From Pseudomonas orientalis (GTDB taxonomy: Bacteria > Pseudomonadota > Gammaproteobacteria > Pseudomonadales > Pseudomonadaceae), in assembly GCF_002934065.1 (NCBI RefSeq), contig NZ_CP018049.1, positions 308,501 to 372,500 of the forward strand: a stretch of DNA of 64,000 bases, read 5' to 3'. The translations under genes were made by a program, and so were the position numbers. The stretch's first letter is position 1, and the number at the start of each line of letters is the position of its first letter. The notes beneath the pieces are model-generated. The model ran no database searches, was not told the DNA's origin, and was given only the letters and a program-made list of their open reading frames with translations. This document shows positions 1-9,966 of this stretch, in pieces.

Positions 1-321
1 TTCGACGACCAGGGTACGCCTGCCGGCGTGGATCACGCGGCTGGTGCACAGCACGTCGCCGTCTTCCACGGCGCGGATATAGTTGATCTTGCATTCGATG
101 GTGGCGCTCTGCTGGTCGAACCCATGGGCGCTGGAACATGCCAGTCCCATGGTGATGTCCACCAGGCTGAAAATCGCCCCGCCGTGCAACTTGCCCCCGC
201 GATTGCGCAACTGCGGCGCCAGGCTCAGGGCCACCTCGGCAACGCCTTCGTCCAGGCGCTGCAGGCGGCAGCCGATCAGTTCGCTGAACGCGCTCTGGGT
301 CAAACCGGCCGGAATATCCAT
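1..321 (-). CDS. PaaI-family hotdog thioesterase (3' part cut off by the window edge)
   Basis: The first 107 codons of a hotdog-fold acyl-CoA thioesterase of the PaaI type; the 3' end lies beyond position 1. The protein starts [17 protein letters not shown] and contains the family signature HGGAIFSLVDITMGLAC (a glycine-rich hotdog helix with an acidic residue) followed by IECKINYIR. The likely role is hydrolysis of a small acyl- or aryl-CoA in the cytoplasm; the substrate cannot be read from sequence. The ATG (321-319) shares one base with the tex stop codon (TGATG overlap), so the gene is probably translationally coupled to tex and cotranscribed with it. That overlap also decides the start. 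Confidence 0.8.
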   Translation of the reverse strand, partial: MDIPAGLTQSAFSELIGCRLQRLDEGVAEVALSLAPQLRNRGGKLHGGAIFSLVDITMGLACSSAHGFDQQSATIECKINYIRAVEDGDVLCTSRVIHAGRRTLVVE

Positions 322-2645
322 CAACGCTTCTTCAGTTGCTTGGCGTTGGCGAACAGCGAGGCCATGGCGTTGTTGCTCGGTGCGGCTGTCGCGGTGTCCT
401 TGCGCGGCGCAGTGTGCTGCGACGGGCGCGGTGCCGAGCCAGGGCGCGCGCCACGGGCACCGTCGATTTTCTCGCCGGGGGTGTCGCTCATGCGCATCGA
501 CAGGCCAACGCGTTTGCGTGGAATGTCGACTTCCATCACCTTGACCTTGACCACATCACCGGCCTTCACCGCTTCGCGCGGATCCTTGATGAATTTCTCC
601 GAAAGCGCGGAGATATGCACCAAACCGTCCTGATGCACGCCGATATCCACGAATGCGCCGAAGTTGGTCACGTTGGTCACCACGCCTTCGAGGATCATGC
701 CTGGCTGCAGGTCCTTGAGGTCTTCGACACCGTCCTGGAACTCGGCGGTCTTGAATTCGGGGCGCGGGTCGCGGCCGGGTTTTTCCAGCTCTTGCAGGAT
801 GTCGGTGATGGTGGGCACGCCGAAGGTTTCGTCGGTGTACTTCTTTGGGTCCAGGCGCTTGAGGAACGCAGCGTCGCCGATCAGCGAGCGGATGTCGCGA
901 TCAGTTTCGGCTGCAATGCGTTGGACCAGCGGATACGCTTCCGGGTGAACCGCTGAGGCGTCCAGCGGGTTATCGCCGTTCATTACGCGCAGGAAACCTG
1001 CGGCTTGCTCGAAGGTTTTTTCGCCCAGGCGCGCGACTTTTTTCAGCGCGGCGCGGGTTTTGAAGGCGCCGTTCTCATCGCGGTGATTGACGATATTCTG
1101 CGCCAGGGTAGCGTTGAGGCCGGAGATGCGTGCCAGCAGCGCCACGGACGCGGTGTTCACGTCCACACCCACGGCGTTCACGCAGTCTTCCACCACCGCA
1201 TCCAGGCCACGCGCCAGCTTGAGCTGTGACACGTCGTGCTGGTATTGGCCGACGCCGATGGACTTGGGATCGATCTTTACCAGTTCGGCCAGTGGGTCCT
1301 GCAGGCGACGGGCAATGGACACCGCGCCGCGGATGGACACGTCAAGGTCCGGAAACTCCTTGGACGCCAACTCCGAGGCCGAGTACACCGAAGCCCCCGC
1401 CTCGGAGACCATGACCTTGGTCATTCTCATCGCCGGGTACTTTTTGATCAGCTCGGCGGCCAGCTTATCGGTTTCGCGGCTGGCGGTACCGTTGCCGATG
1501 GCGATCAGGTCCACGGCGTGCTTGGCGCACAGGGCGGCCAGGACAGCCAGGGTCTGGTCCCACTTGTTGTGCGGTACGTGCGGGTAGACGGTGGCGTGGT
1601 CCAGCAGCTTGCCGGTGGCGTCGACCACCGCAACCTTGCAGCCGGTGCGCAGACCCGGGTCCAGGCCCAGGGTGGCACGCGGGCCCGCCGGTGCGGCCAG
1701 CAACAGGTCATGCAGATTGTGGGCGAATACGTTGATCGCCTCGGTTTCGGCGCCTTCACGCAGCTCGCCGAGCAGGTCGGTTTCCAGGTGGGTGTAGAGC
1801 TTGACCTTCCAGGTCCAGCGCACGACTTCACCGAGCCACTTGTCCGCAGGACGATTCTGATTCTGGATACCGAATTGTTGACCGATCATGCCTTCGCACG
1901 GGTGCATGGTGCCCGGCTGCTCGTCACCGACTTTCAACGCGGAGCTGAGAATGCCCTCGTTGCGGCCACGGAAGATTGCCAGGGCGCGGTGCGACGGCAT
2001 GCTTTTGAGTGGTTCGTCGTGTTCGAAGTAATCGCGGAACTTGGCGCCTTCTTCCTCCTTGCCGGCGATAACACGGGCGCTGAGGATGGCTTCCTGCTTC
2101 AGGTAAGTGCGCAGCTTTTCCAGCAGGCTGGCGTTTTCCGCGAAGCGTTCCATCAGGATGTACTTGGCGCCGTCGAGGGCGGCCTTGACATCGGCGACGC
2201 CTTTTTGCGCGTCGATAAAGCGCGCGGCTTCGGTTTCAGGCGTCAGCGACGGGTCGTTGAACAGGCCGTCGGCCAAGTCGCCAAGGCCGGCTTCCAGGGC
2301 GATCTGGCCCTTTGTACGACGTTTCTGTTTGTACGGCAGGTAAAGGTCTTCGAGGCGGGTCTTGGTATCGGCCAGCTTGATGTCGCGTTCCAGATGCGGG
2401 GTCAACTTGCCCTGTTCCTCGATGCTGGCGAGGATGCTGATACGCCGCTCGTCGAGTTCTCTCAGGTAGCGCAGGCGCTCTTCCAGGTGCCGCAGTTGGG
2501 TGTCGTCAAGGCTGCCGGTCACCTCTTTTCGGTAACGGGCGATGAAAGGTACCGTGGAGCCCTCGTCCAGTAGCGCGACGGCCGCTTCGACCTGCTGTGG
2601 GCGTACACCGAGTTCCTCGGCGATGCGGCTGTTGATGCTGTCCAT
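321..2645 (-). CDS. tex: Tex, RNA-binding transcription accessory protein
   Basis: A protein of 774 residues, the usual length for Tex of pseudomonads. It has an N-terminal helical region ([18 protein letters not shown]), a YqgF/RuvC-like nuclease-fold domain around the [17 protein letters not shown] motif, helix-hairpin-helix segments ([20 protein letters not shown] and following), and a C-terminal S1 RNA-binding domain ([20 protein letters not shown] ... LVHIS). Tex is a nucleic-acid-binding factor that affects transcription, including toxin-gene expression in other genera. The reading frame stays open upstream to 3089 and overlaps ompR, but the family N-terminus begins at the ATG at 2645. 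The tail after the S1 domain is rich in Ala, Pro and Lys, as is common in this family. Confidence 0.95.
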   Translation of the reverse strand: MDSINSRIAEELGVRPQQVEAAVALLDEGSTVPFIARYRKEVTGSLDDTQLRHLEERLRYLRELDERRISILASIEEQGKLTPHLERDIKLADTKTRLEDLYLPYKQKRRTKGQIALEAGLGDLADGLFNDPSLTPETEAARFIDAQKGVADVKAALDGAKYILMERFAENASLLEKLRTYLKQEAILSARVIAGKEEEGAKFRDYFEHDEPLKSMPSHRALAIFRGRNEGILSSALKVGDEQPGTMHPCEGMIGQQFGIQNQNRPADKWLGEVVRWTWKVKLYTHLETDLLGELREGAETEAINVFAHNLHDLLLAAPAGPRATLGLDPGLRTGCKVAVVDATGKLLDHATVYPHVPHNKWDQTLAVLAALCAKHAVDLIAIGNGTASRETDKLAAELIKKYPAMRMTKVMVSEAGASVYSASELASKEFPDLDVSIRGAVSIARRLQDPLAELVKIDPKSIGVGQYQHDVSQLKLARGLDAVVEDCVNAVGVDVNTASVALLARISGLNATLAQNIVNHRDENGAFKTRAALKKVARLGEKTFEQAAGFLRVMNGDNPLDASAVHPEAYPLVQRIAAETDRDIRSLIGDAAFLKRLDPKKYTDETFGVPTITDILQELEKPGRDPRPEFKTAEFQDGVEDLKDLQPGMILEGVVTNVTNFGAFVDIGVHQDGLVHISALSEKFIKDPREAVKAGDVVKVKVMEVDIPRKRVGLSMRMSDTPGEKIDGARGARPGSAPRPSQHTAPRKDTATAAPSNNAMASLFANAKQLKKR

Positions 2646-2991
2646 AAAACCACCTGAAATTCTGAAAAGCCGCTCGCAGGCCCGGAAAACAAGGCCTTGC
2701 GAGGCTGGTTGAGCGGCCCGACCGGCGCCGCTGCCTGGGTCAAGAGGCAGCCTGTTGACCCTCGAAATCGAAAAAAACACCACAAGCGGGTAAAAAAAGC
2801 CCGGCAGTAAACGGTAACGATCTGACGTTGCCCTGCGCAAAGGCGCCGCATTATAACCAGCGTTCCACCTTTGGGGGCTACTGCGCCGGACGCGGCTTGA
2901 CTGGCAGTAGAGGAAAAATCTGCTAACAATGCACACGGTGCGTATAACGGCAGCTAGGCCATAATGCGCGCCGAGATAAGAGGAGCATCTA
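2646..2991. promoter_or_regulatory. Divergent intergenic region between tex and ompR
   Basis: A 346-bp gap between divergent genes with no credible ORF. On the minus strand a perfect TATAAT hexamer (2855-2850) could be the -10 element for tex, giving a leader of about 200 nt; no good -35 was found. The stretch 2770-2815 is rich in A (runs such as GAAAAAAACACC and GTAAAAAAAGCCC). On the plus strand AAGAGGAGC (2979-2987) is a good Shine-Dalgarno sequence for ompR. The ompR promoter must lie between about 2890 and 2970 but I could not pick it confidently. Confidence 0.35.
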
Positions 2992-3732
2992 ATGAGCAGC
3001 ACTGCACAAACTGCTGAAGGCGAAAAAATTCTCATCGTTGACGACGATCCGGGGCTGAGCAGCCTGCTGGAGCGTTTTTTCAACTCCAAGGGCTACCGGG
3101 CGCGCGCGGTGCCGAATACCGAGCAGATGGACCGCCTGTTGGGGCGCGAAGTGTTCAATCTGGTCGTGCTCGACCTGATGCTGCCCGGCGAAGACGGCCT
3201 GACCGCCTGCAAGCGTTTGCGCGGCGCGAACAACCAGATCCCGATCATCATGCTCACTGCCAAGGGCGATGAGCTGAGTCGCATCAAGGGCCTCGAACTG
3301 GGTGCTGATGACTACCTGGCCAAGCCGTTCAATCCTGACGAGTTGATGGCACGGGTCAAGGCCGTCTTGCGTCGCCAGGCTCCGCCGGTACCGGGCGCGC
3401 CGGGCAGCGAAGACGAAAGCGTGACGTTCGGCGACTACGAATTGTCCCTGGCCACCCGCGAGCTCAAGCGCGGTGACGAAGTGCATATGCTCACCACCGG
3501 CGAATTCGCGGTGCTCAAGGCTCTGGTGATGAACGCTCGCCAGCCGTTGACTCGCGACAAGCTGATGAACCTGGCCCGTGGCCGCGAATGGGATGCCCTG
3601 GAGCGCTCCATCGACGTGCAGATCTCCCGACTGCGCCGGATGATCGAGCCGGACCCTTCCAAGCCGCGGTATATCCAGACGGTATGGGGTGTGGGTTATG
3701 TGTTTGTGCCGGATGGCACCGCAACCAAGTGA
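2992..3732 (+). CDS. ompR: OmpR, response regulator of the EnvZ/OmpR system
   Basis: A 246-aa OmpR/PhoB-family response regulator. The receiver domain has the acidic pocket D17-D18-D19, phospho-acceptor D61 in [13 protein letters not shown]89 and K111. A winged-helix DNA-binding domain follows ([13 protein letters not shown] ... [15 protein letters not shown] ... [11 protein letters not shown]). It is paired with the histidine kinase gene 116 bp downstream. In enterobacteria the pair responds to osmolarity and controls porins; in pseudomonads the regulon is less defined. A strong RBS (AAGAGGAGC) precedes the ATG. Confidence 0.93.
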   Translation: MSSTAQTAEGEKILIVDDDPGLSSLLERFFNSKGYRARAVPNTEQMDRLLGREVFNLVVLDLMLPGEDGLTACKRLRGANNQIPIIMLTAKGDELSRIKGLELGADDYLAKPFNPDELMARVKAVLRRQAPPVPGAPGSEDESVTFGDYELSLATRELKRGDEVHMLTTGEFAVLKALVMNARQPLTRDKLMNLARGREWDALERSIDVQISRLRRMIEPDPSKPRYIQTVWGVGYVFVPDGTATK

Positions 3733-3848
3733 CCGATGATTTGCAGGGACGGGCATCCGGCGTTTGATTCCATGAGGGTCGACGGGGTGCCCGGCGTCTG
3801 CAATTCTGCGAGCGCCGCTCGTTCCTGCAAGGTGTCTAGCTGTCTCCT
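3733..3848 (+). promoter_or_regulatory. Structured ompR-envZ spacer (nested inverted repeats)
   Basis: The spacer holds a nested set of inverted repeats: an outer pair TTGCAGG (3741-3747) with CCTGCAA (3824-3830), an inner pair CGGGCA (3750-3755) with TGCCCG (3788-3793), and a tight hairpin CGAGCG/CGCTCG (3809-3821). Read as RNA, these would form a three-way-junction-like element between the two cistrons. There is no T-run, so it is not a standard intrinsic terminator. A role in uncoupling or damping envZ translation or stabilising ompR mRNA is inference. Confidence 0.35.
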
Positions 3849-5162
3849 ATGAAAACCCCGCTGTGGTTCCCGCAAAGTTTCTTTTCCCGCACCCTTTGGC
3901 TGGTGCTCATCGTCGTTCTGTTTTCCAAGGCACTCACCCTGGTTTATCTGTTGATGAACGAGGACGTGCTGGTGGATCGGCAGTACAGCCATGGCGTCGC
4001 CTTGACGCTGCGTGCCTACTGGGCCGTAGACCCCGAGAACCGTGAAAAGGTAGCCAAGGCCTCAACGCTGATCCGGGTCGATGGTGCCGGCGTGCCCGAG
4101 GGCGAGCAGCACTGGCCCTACAGTGAGATCTACCAGCGCCAGATGCAGGCGGAGCTGGGCGACGACACCGAGGTGCGGCTGCGCATGCATGTTTCGCCTG
4201 CGCTCTGGGTGAGGGCGCCCAGTCTGGGCGATGCCTGGATCAAGGTCCCGCTGTATCCGCATCCGCTGCGCGGGCAAAAAATCTGGAACGTGTTGGGCTG
4301 GTTTCTCGCCATCGGCTTGCTTTCAACCGCGTCCGCATGGATTTTCGTGCGCCAGCTCAACCAACCGCTCAAGCGCCTGGTATTTGCCGCCCGCCAACTG
4401 GGCCAGGGGCGCAGTGTGCGCCTGCCGGTCAGCGATACACCCAGTGAGATGACCGAGGTGTACGGCGCATTCAACCAGATGGCGGAGGATGTCGAGCAGG
4501 CCGGGCGTGAGCGCGAACTGATGCTGGCGGGGGTGTCCCATGACCTGCGCACGCCGTTGACGCGACTGCGCTTGTCCCTGGAATTGATGGGCAACCATAC
4601 CGACCTCACCGATGACATGGTGCGCGACATCGAAGATATGGATGCGATTCTGGACCAGTTCCTGGCGTTCATTCGTGACGGGCGTGACGAGGTCGTGGAG
4701 GAGGTTGACCTGACCGATCTGGTGCGTGAGGTAGTCGCGCCTTACAACCAGAGCGGTGAGCAGGTGCACATGCGCCTGGAGCCGATTCAGCCGTTTGCCT
4801 TGCGCAGGGTGTCGATGAAGCGCCTGCTCAACAACCTGATTGGCAATGCCTTGCATCATGCCGGTTCGGATGTGGAGGTGGCGGCGTACGTGTCGGGTGA
4901 CAGCGCTGCGCCCTACGTCGTGCTGAGCGTGATGGACCGCGGTACCGGTATCGACCCGGCTGAGCTGGAAGCCATCTTCAACCCGTTCACCCGTGGCGAC
5001 CGCGCTCGAGGCGGTAAGGGGACCGGTTTGGGGTTGGCGATTGTGCGGCGGATTGCTTCGATGCATGGCGGCAATGTCGAGTTGCGCAACCGTGAAGGGG
5101 GCGGGCTGGAAGCTCGGGTGCGCTTGCCGCTTGGGTTGATGTTGCCCAGAGATGCAGTCTGA
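3849..5162 (+). CDS. envZ: EnvZ-type sensor histidine kinase
   Basis: A 437-aa inner-membrane sensor kinase. A first transmembrane segment lies near residues 14-36 (LWLVLIVVLFSKALTLVYLL), then a periplasmic region of about 110 residues, a second transmembrane segment (VLGWFLAIGLLSTASAWIFV) and a HAMP domain. The dimerisation/phosphoacceptor H-box is VSHDLRTPLTRLRL with H231. The HATPase domain has N-box NNLIGNALHHA, G1 DRGTGID and G2 GGKGTGLGLAIVRR. It phosphorylates and dephosphorylates OmpR. Unlike in E. coli, envZ does not overlap ompR but follows after 116 bp. Confidence 0.92.
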   Translation: MKTPLWFPQSFFSRTLWLVLIVVLFSKALTLVYLLMNEDVLVDRQYSHGVALTLRAYWAVDPENREKVAKASTLIRVDGAGVPEGEQHWPYSEIYQRQMQAELGDDTEVRLRMHVSPALWVRAPSLGDAWIKVPLYPHPLRGQKIWNVLGWFLAIGLLSTASAWIFVRQLNQPLKRLVFAARQLGQGRSVRLPVSDTPSEMTEVYGAFNQMAEDVEQAGRERELMLAGVSHDLRTPLTRLRLSLELMGNHTDLTDDMVRDIEDMDAILDQFLAFIRDGRDEVVEEVDLTDLVREVVAPYNQSGEQVHMRLEPIQPFALRRVSMKRLLNNLIGNALHHAGSDVEVAAYVSGDSAAPYVVLSVMDRGTGIDPAELEAIFNPFTRGDRARGGKGTGLGLAIVRRIASMHGGNVELRNREGGGLEARVRLPLGLMLPRDAV

Positions 5163-5179
5163 CAAACAACATGGATCAA

Positions 5180-5270
5180 ATGTGGGAGGGGGCTTGCTCC
5201 CGATCGCGGATTGTCAGTCACCGATGTGCGGACTGATACACCGTTATCGGGGGCAAGCCCCCTCCCACAT
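5180..5270. repeat. REPIN (paired inverted REP, GTGGGAGGGGGCTTGC type)
   Basis: Two REP sequences in inverted orientation: arm ATGTGGGAGGGGGCTTGC... and its reverse complement ending ...CCCTCCCACAT, with a spacer of about 40 bp. The element starts 18 bp after the envZ stop, between convergent envZ and rimK. REPINs in the P. fluorescens group are mobilised in trans by RAYT transposases; none is encoded in this window. The first arm reads GCTCCCGA rather than GCCCCCGA, a minor variant. Confidence 0.9.
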
Positions 5271-5301
5271 TTGGTTTGATGTTGTGTCAGGGGCAGAGCT
5301 T

Positions 5302-6207
5302 TTAGCCCTTGCCCTTGGTCCGAGTCATGTTAGGCCCGCCATTTTTTTCCAGATGCTCAATGATGATCCCCGCCACGTTCTTGCCGGTGGTGGTCTCGAT
5401 CCCTTCCAGGCCCGGCGATGAGTTCACCTCCATGACCAGGGGGCCATGGTTGGAGCGCAGGATATCCACGCCTGCCACGGCCAGCCCCATGACCTTGGCC
5501 GCACGCAGCGCGGTCATGCGCTCCTCCGGGGTGATTTTGATCAGGCTGGCGCTGCCGCCACGGTGCAGGTTGGAGCGGAACTCGCCCGGCTTGGCCTGGC
5601 GCTTCATGGCAGCAATCACTTTGTCGCCCACCACGAAGCAGCGGATATCCGCACCGCCCGCTTCCTTGATGTACTCCTGCACCATGATGTTCTGCTTGAG
5701 GCCCATGAACGCCTCGATCACCGACTCCGCAGCCGTTGCCGTTTCGCACAGCACAACGCCGATGCCCTGGGTGCCTTCGAGCACCTTGATCACCAGCGGC
5801 GCGCCATTGACCATTTCGATCAGGTCGGGGATGTCATCCGGGGAGTGGGCGAAGCCGGTGACCGGCAGTCCGATGCCCCGGCGCGACAGCAGTTGCAGCG
5901 AGCGCAACTTGTCTCGCGAACGGGCAATGGCCACGGACTCGTTCAGCGGAAAAACGCCCATCATTTCAAACTGGCGCAGCACTGCGCAGCCATAAAAGGT
6001 CACCGAGGCGCCGATGCGTGGGATCACCGCATCAAAGCCTTCCAGCGGCTTGCCACGGTAGTGGATCTGCGGCTTGTGGCTGGCGATGTTCATATAGGCC
6101 CGCAACGTGTCGATCACCACCATTTCATGGCCACGTTCGGTGCCGGCCTCGACCAGGCGGCGGGTGGAATACAGACGCGGGTTTCGCGACAGCACAGCAA
6201 TCTTCAT
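5302..6207 (-). CDS. rimK: RimK, ribosomal protein S6 glutamate ligase
   Basis: A 301-aa ATP-grasp ligase that adds glutamate residues to the C-terminus of ribosomal protein S6. Visible features are the N-terminal domain [20 protein letters not shown], the ATP-grasp nucleotide-binding strand [20 protein letters not shown], the basic substrate region [18 protein letters not shown], and the Mg-binding end [15 protein letters not shown]. It is the last gene of the rimA-rimB-rimK operon and overlaps rimB by 4 bp (ATGA). In P. fluorescens, RimK activity is known to be modulated by RimA, RimB and c-di-GMP, reshaping the proteome. Confidence 0.95.
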   Translation of the reverse strand: MKIAVLSRNPRLYSTRRLVEAGTERGHEMVVIDTLRAYMNIASHKPQIHYRGKPLEGFDAVIPRIGASVTFYGCAVLRQFEMMGVFPLNESVAIARSRDKLRSLQLLSRRGIGLPVTGFAHSPDDIPDLIEMVNGAPLVIKVLEGTQGIGVVLCETATAAESVIEAFMGLKQNIMVQEYIKEAGGADIRCFVVGDKVIAAMKRQAKPGEFRSNLHRGGSASLIKITPEERMTALRAAKVMGLAVAGVDILRSNHGPLVMEVNSSPGLEGIETTTGKNVAGIIIEHLEKNGGPNMTRTKGKG

Positions 6208-6686
6208 GCAGCACCTGGGGCAGAAATAGTGGAGACCGGGAACACCGGCTTGTCTTGAACGTATTTTACGGCCGGGCTGACGACCAACTGGCCGTCAATC
6301 AGCGCCTTGGAGCCCAGCAACAGGCGATAACGCATGGCCTTGCGGCAGGCCAGGGTGAATTCCACTCGCCACACCCGATCGCCCAACGCCAGGGTGGTGC
6401 TGATCACGTAGCGCACCTGCGCGTGGCCGTTGGAGCTCTTGATGGTTTTCATCGTTACCAGGGGCGCTTCGCAGCGTCGGTGACGCAGTTGCACCACGCT
6501 GCCCAGGTGCGCGGTAAAGCGCACCCACTTCTCGCCGTCGCGCTCGAACGGCTCGATGTCGGTGGCGTGCAGGCTTGAGGTGCTGGCACCGGTGTCGATC
6601 TTGGCGCGCAGGCCTGCCACCCCGAGGTCGGGAAGGGCCACCCACTCACGCAGACCCACAACGGTCAAATGGTCAAATGTCTTCAA
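6204..6686 (-). CDS. rimB: RimB, retropepsin-like ATP-dependent zinc protease family protein
   Basis: A 160-aa protein of the family annotated as ATP-dependent zinc protease (retropepsin-like fold). The motif [12 protein letters not shown] holds the aspartyl-protease-like D31-T32-G33 triad. The C-terminal half has the conserved [19 protein letters not shown] and [15 protein letters not shown] segments. In P. fluorescens, RimB acts on glutamated S6, so the ligase and protease together set the tail length. The gene lies between rimA (12 bp upstream) and rimK (4-bp overlap). The length matches the short form seen in rim operons. Confidence 0.88.
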   Translation of the reverse strand: MKTFDHLTVVGLREWVALPDLGVAGLRAKIDTGASTSSLHATDIEPFERDGEKWVRFTAHLGSVVQLRHRRCEAPLVTMKTIKSSNGHAQVRYVISTTLALGDRVWRVEFTLACRKAMRYRLLLGSKALIDGQLVVSPAVKYVQDKPVFPVSTISAPGAA

Positions 6687-6698
6687 ATAGAGGTACCG

Positions 6699-7478
6699 TC
6701 ATTTTGCCCAGGCTTGAGGGGCAACCTTGGCCAGGGCATTGAATGCGGGCCTGGCGAACCAGTAGCCTTGCATCAGAAATATTCCACAGTCGGAGAGGAA
6801 GTCCCGCTCGCCGGCACTTTCGATGCCTTCGGCGATGACAGTAACCCCCAACTGCTCACAGATTGTGACAATCCCCCGGACGATCACCTGGCGGACACGA
6901 TCCTGGTCGACATCGCGAATCAGCGCCATGTCGAGCTTGATCAGATCAGGTTGGAAATCGGCCAGCAGATTCAGCCCCGAATAGCCCGCGCCGAAATCAT
7001 CGATGGCGGTCTTGAAGCCGAATTGGCGATATTCACGCAGAATATTCGTCAAATGGCGATAGTTATCTACATGCTCGCTTTCCAGTGTCTCGAAAATCAG
7101 GCGGTCCAGTGGAAAATTGTGCGCGCGGGCGGCCTCCAGGGTACTGCGGATACACAGTTCCGGACGGTATACGGCATTGGGCATGAAGTTAATGGAAAGA
7201 TAAGTTTGCATGCCCAGGGCGGCGGCGCCGGCAATGGCCTGGGTGCGGCAGCGCTGGTCGAAGCGGTAGCGATTGGTTTCGTTGACATGCGCCAGCACCG
7301 ACAATGCGCCTTCACCCTGTGTGCCTCGCACCAGGGCTTCATTAGCAAATATCGAACGGTCACGCAGGTCTACGATAGGTTGGTAGGCGAAAGCAAAATC
7401 GAACCCCAGCGGCTCGCTTTGCTGGCAACCCACGCACCGCTGGTTGGGCGAGGTGAGTGAAACGGGAAAGTCGGTCAC
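6699..7478 (-). CDS. rimA: RimA, EAL-domain c-di-GMP phosphodiesterase
   Basis: A 259-aa stand-alone EAL-domain protein. Motifs: E47-A48-L49 in NEALVRG, N in INFMP, the E of FETLES, DDFGAGYSG at 160-168, KLDMALIRD and AEGIE. All metal-binding residues of an active phosphodiesterase appear to be present. There is no transmembrane or sensory domain; a short Cys-containing N-terminus (CVGCQQSEP) precedes the EAL domain. It is the first gene of rimABK, so the operon couples c-di-GMP levels to S6 modification. The stop is 12 bp before the rimB ATG. Confidence 0.9.
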   Translation of the reverse strand: MTDFPVSLTSPNQRCVGCQQSEPLGFDFAFAYQPIVDLRDRSIFANEALVRGTQGEGALSVLAHVNETNRYRFDQRCRTQAIAGAAALGMQTYLSINFMPNAVYRPELCIRSTLEAARAHNFPLDRLIFETLESEHVDNYRHLTNILREYRQFGFKTAIDDFGAGYSGLNLLADFQPDLIKLDMALIRDVDQDRVRQVIVRGIVTICEQLGVTVIAEGIESAGERDFLSDCGIFLMQGYWFARPAFNALAKVAPQAWAK

Positions 7479-7594
7479 GGCGTATCCTCGCGAAAACAGG
7501 GTGCTACCTGGCGTATCTTAGGTGAGCCTTGGGGTTTATGCGCCGAAGGGTTTCAACGGTAAGGTTGCGACATTTTTCAGAGCGAGGAATTCAA

Positions 7595-8002
7595 GTGGCT
7601 CAAAAGCAGGAAGAGGAAGAAAAGGTCCGTTTGGACAAGTGGCTGTGGGCCGCGCGTTTCTACAAGACCCGTGCCCTGGCCAAGGCCGCCATCGAGAGCG
7701 GCAAGGTGCACCATCGCGGCGAGCGCTGCAAGCCGGGGAAGGAACCGCGCGTCGGCGATGAGTTTCAGATTCGTACAGGGTTTGATGAAAAGACTGTCGT
7801 GGTGCAAGCGCTCTCCAGCGTGCGCCGGGGTGCGCCTGAAGCACAGGCGTTGTACGCGGAAACCGAAGCCAGTATCGCCAAGCGGGAAAATGCCGCAGCC
7901 ATGCGCAAGGCGGGCGCTTCAGGCCTGACCACTGACGGCAAACCGAGCAAGAAGCAGCGCCGCGACCTGTTCAAATTTCGCGGCAGCGGCAGTGATGATT
8001 AA
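7595..8002 (+). CDS. hslR: Hsp15 (HslR), S4-domain ribosome-rescue RNA-binding protein
   Basis: A 135-aa protein with an S4 RNA-binding domain near the N-terminus (VRLDKWLWAARFYKTRALAK ... GKVHHRGERCKPG) and a basic C-terminal tail ending KKQRRDLFKFRG. Hsp15 binds 50S subunits carrying stalled peptidyl-tRNA after heat shock. I chose the GTG at 7595 because GAGG lies 8 bp upstream and it gives the family N-terminus; the open frame runs back to 7529 without family similarity. The hslR-PAP2-hslO-pckA order resembles that of other gammaproteobacteria (yrfH-yrfI-pck). Confidence 0.9.
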   Translation: MAQKQEEEEKVRLDKWLWAARFYKTRALAKAAIESGKVHHRGERCKPGKEPRVGDEFQIRTGFDEKTVVVQALSSVRRGAPEAQALYAETEASIAKRENAAAMRKAGASGLTTDGKPSKKQRRDLFKFRGSGSDD

Positions 8003-8035
8003 TTGCACAATCTCCACGCCGCAGGAGATCAAAAA

Positions 8036-8124
8036 TGTGGGAGGGGGCTTGCCCCCGATGGCGGTGAATCAGTCAACTTATATGTAGCTGACCTGCCGCT
8101 ATCGGGGGCAAGCCCCCTCCCACA
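8036..8124. repeat. REPIN between convergent hslR and PAP2 genes
   Basis: Inverted pair of REP arms TGTGGGAGGGGGCTTGC...CCCCGA and TCGGGGGCAAGCCCCCTCCCACA separated by about 40 bp. It begins 34 bp after the hslR stop and ends 15 bp before the stop of the facing gene. It could form a long hairpin at the 3' ends of both transcripts. Confidence 0.9.
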
Positions 8125-8138
8125 GTTAGCTCGCGTCG

Positions 8139-8942
8139 TTAAGGGGTTGTGCGCATGACGCTCAAGCGCCCGATCACCGGCAGTTTGCCAAGCAACCCGA
8201 AAACCGGCGCGGTTACCCGCAACAGGAACCCCGACACCTTCGCCGCAAACGGCGTGTAATAACCCCACCCCAAGGCCAACAGCGCCAGCAAAACCCCGCC
8301 GATGTAATCGTCCTGTCCCCAATGCGCGCCCGCCACCAGCCGCGGCATCATGAACAACAGCGCCAGGCCCCAGATCACCAGCACCTGGCCGATGCGCTTG
8401 GCGAACACGGTCATGAACATCGCCCAGATCAACAACACCGAAGCATGATCACCCGGGAAGCTCTGGCTCGAACGGTCTTTCAATTCCCAGGTTTTCTCAA
8501 GCCCGGGGAAAAAATCACTCATCTGAATCGCGCCGTCGATCACCATTGACGGGCTGCTGTGCTGCCAACCCATGTGCGCTGCAAGCTTGGAAAACAGCAT
8601 GCGGATAAACAGCAACAGCAGCAGAATACCGAGGAAGCCGAAGAACGCCTGGCGCACCTGCACGGCCTTGAACACCCAGTCGCCGCGAATCAGCAGGGCC
8701 AGCAAAATTACCCCGACGATCGCATCGAAGGGCCGCAGGCTCGCCACGGCCCACACGTGCAGCCACGTCGAGTTGCTGGCCAGCGGGCCATTGAGCAGGT
8801 GAAACAGCCACTCGTCGAAAATCACACACAGCATCTGGCCCGTGGGCCACAGCCAGAAACACAGCAGCCCGATAGCGACTAGATTGCAAAGAGCCCATCG
8901 CCGGAGGTTCCAGTTCGCTTGGAACAAACCCGGATTGTTCAT
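8139..8942 (-). CDS. PAP2-family membrane phosphatase
   Basis: A 267-aa integral membrane protein of the PAP2 (acid phosphatase/vanadium haloperoxidase-like) superfamily. About five hydrophobic segments are visible, among them [28 protein letters not shown] and [18 protein letters not shown]. Catalytic motifs: SFPGDHAS, with the acid/base histidine, and [16 protein letters not shown], with the conserved Arg and nucleophilic His. The first PAP2 motif (KX6RP) is not evident; [14 protein letters not shown] occupies its place. Possible roles are dephosphorylation of undecaprenyl diphosphate, a lipid phosphate or lipid A (LpxT-like); sequence alone does not decide. Confidence 0.82.
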   Translation of the reverse strand: MNNPGLFQANWNLRRWALCNLVAIGLLCFWLWPTGQMLCVIFDEWLFHLLNGPLASNSTWLHVWAVASLRPFDAIVGVILLALLIRGDWVFKAVQVRQAFFGFLGILLLLLFIRMLFSKLAAHMGWQHSSPSMVIDGAIQMSDFFPGLEKTWELKDRSSQSFPGDHASVLLIWAMFMTVFAKRIGQVLVIWGLALLFMMPRLVAGAHWGQDDYIGGVLLALLALGWGYYTPFAAKVSGFLLRVTAPVFGLLGKLPVIGRLSVMRTTP

Positions 8943-9063
8943 AAACTGTCCCTCATCGCTCTTTAGCTCCTTGTTTCAGGAGAAATCGCACCAATGTGGT
9001 GCTAAAGCGTTTAATTTTATAAACGTTGTAATCATTTTGTCATCACTTCAGATACCCAAACCT

Positions 9064-9966
9064 ATGACTGATCTACCGGATACCGACTTCACCCAACGCT
9101 TTATCTTTGACGAGAACGACGCCCGCGGCGAGCTGGTCTCGTTGGAGCTCAGCTATGCCGAAGTCCTTGCCAAGCACGCGTATCCGGAGCCGGTCGCGCA
9201 ATTGCTCGGTGAGTTGATGGCAGCGGCTGCGCTGCTGGTGGGTACGATGAAATTCGATGGCTTGCTGATCCTGCAGGCGCGTTCCGAAGGTCCGATCCCG
9301 ATGCTGATGATCGAATGTTCCAGCGAGCGCGAAATCCGTGGCCTGGCCCGTTATGACGTCGACCGGATTACCCCGGATGCCACATTCTCCGAACTGATGG
9401 CCGATGGTGTGCTGGCAATCACCGTCGACCCCACCGAGGGCCAGCGCTACCAGGGTATCGTCGATCTGGACGGCGAAACCCTGTCGGACTGCTTTACCAA
9501 CTATTTCGTCATGTCCCAGCAGGTCGGCACCAAGTTCTGGCTCAACGCCAACGGCAAGCGCGCTCGCGGCCTGTTGTTGCAGCAATTGCCGGCTGACCGT
9601 ATCAAGGACGAGGATGAGCGCACCGATAGCTGGCGCAAGCTGACCGCCCTGGCTGGCACCCTGACCGCCGAAGAACTGCTGGGCCTGGACAACGAGACCA
9701 TCCTGCACCGCCTGTACCACGAGGAGGCGGTGCGCCTGTTCGACGAGCAGTCCCTGCGCTTCAATTGCAGCTGCTCGCGCGAGCGCTCAGCCAATGCGCT
9801 GGTCAGCCTTGGCCTGGAAGATGCGCAAAATCTGGTGGTAGAGCACGGTGGTCATATCGAGATCGACTGCCAGTTCTGCAACGAGCGTTATCTGTTCGAT
9901 GCCGCCGATGTCGCCCAATTATTTGCCGGTGCAGGCAGCGACTCCCCTTCCGACACCCGTCACTAA
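9064..9966 (+). CDS. hslO: Hsp33 redox-regulated chaperone
   Basis: A 300-aa cytoplasmic holdase activated by oxidation. The C-terminal zinc site is the pattern CSC ([10 protein letters not shown]) plus CQFC ([10 protein letters not shown]), with the spacing expected for the CxC-X27-32-CxxC redox switch. The start at 9064 ([20 protein letters not shown]) matches the family N-terminus; the longer open frame from 8842 overlaps the divergent PAP2 gene and is not credible. The gene is divergent from the PAP2 gene and upstream of pckA. Confidence 0.94.
   Translation: MTDLPDTDFTQRFIFDENDARGELVSLELSYAEVLAKHAYPEPVAQLLGELMAAAALLVGTMKFDGLLILQARSEGPIPMLMIECSSEREIRGLARYDVDRITPDATFSELMADGVLAITVDPTEGQRYQGIVDLDGETLSDCFTNYFVMSQQVGTKFWLNANGKRARGLLLQQLPADRIKDEDERTDSWRKLTALAGTLTAEELLGLDNETILHRLYHEEAVRLFDEQSLRFNCSCSRERSANALVSLGLEDAQNLVVEHGGHIEIDCQFCNERYLFDAADVAQLFAGAGSDSPSDTRH

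Noticed and set aside
1236..2573. A 445-codon open frame on the plus strand opposite tex
   Set aside because: Mirror frame of a high-GC gene; Gly/Gln/Val-rich composition with no domain, while tex on the other strand has clear motifs.
8842..9063. Longer N-terminus for hslO
   Set aside because: It overlaps the divergent PAP2 gene and its promoter; Hsp33 proteins begin at the ATG at 9064.
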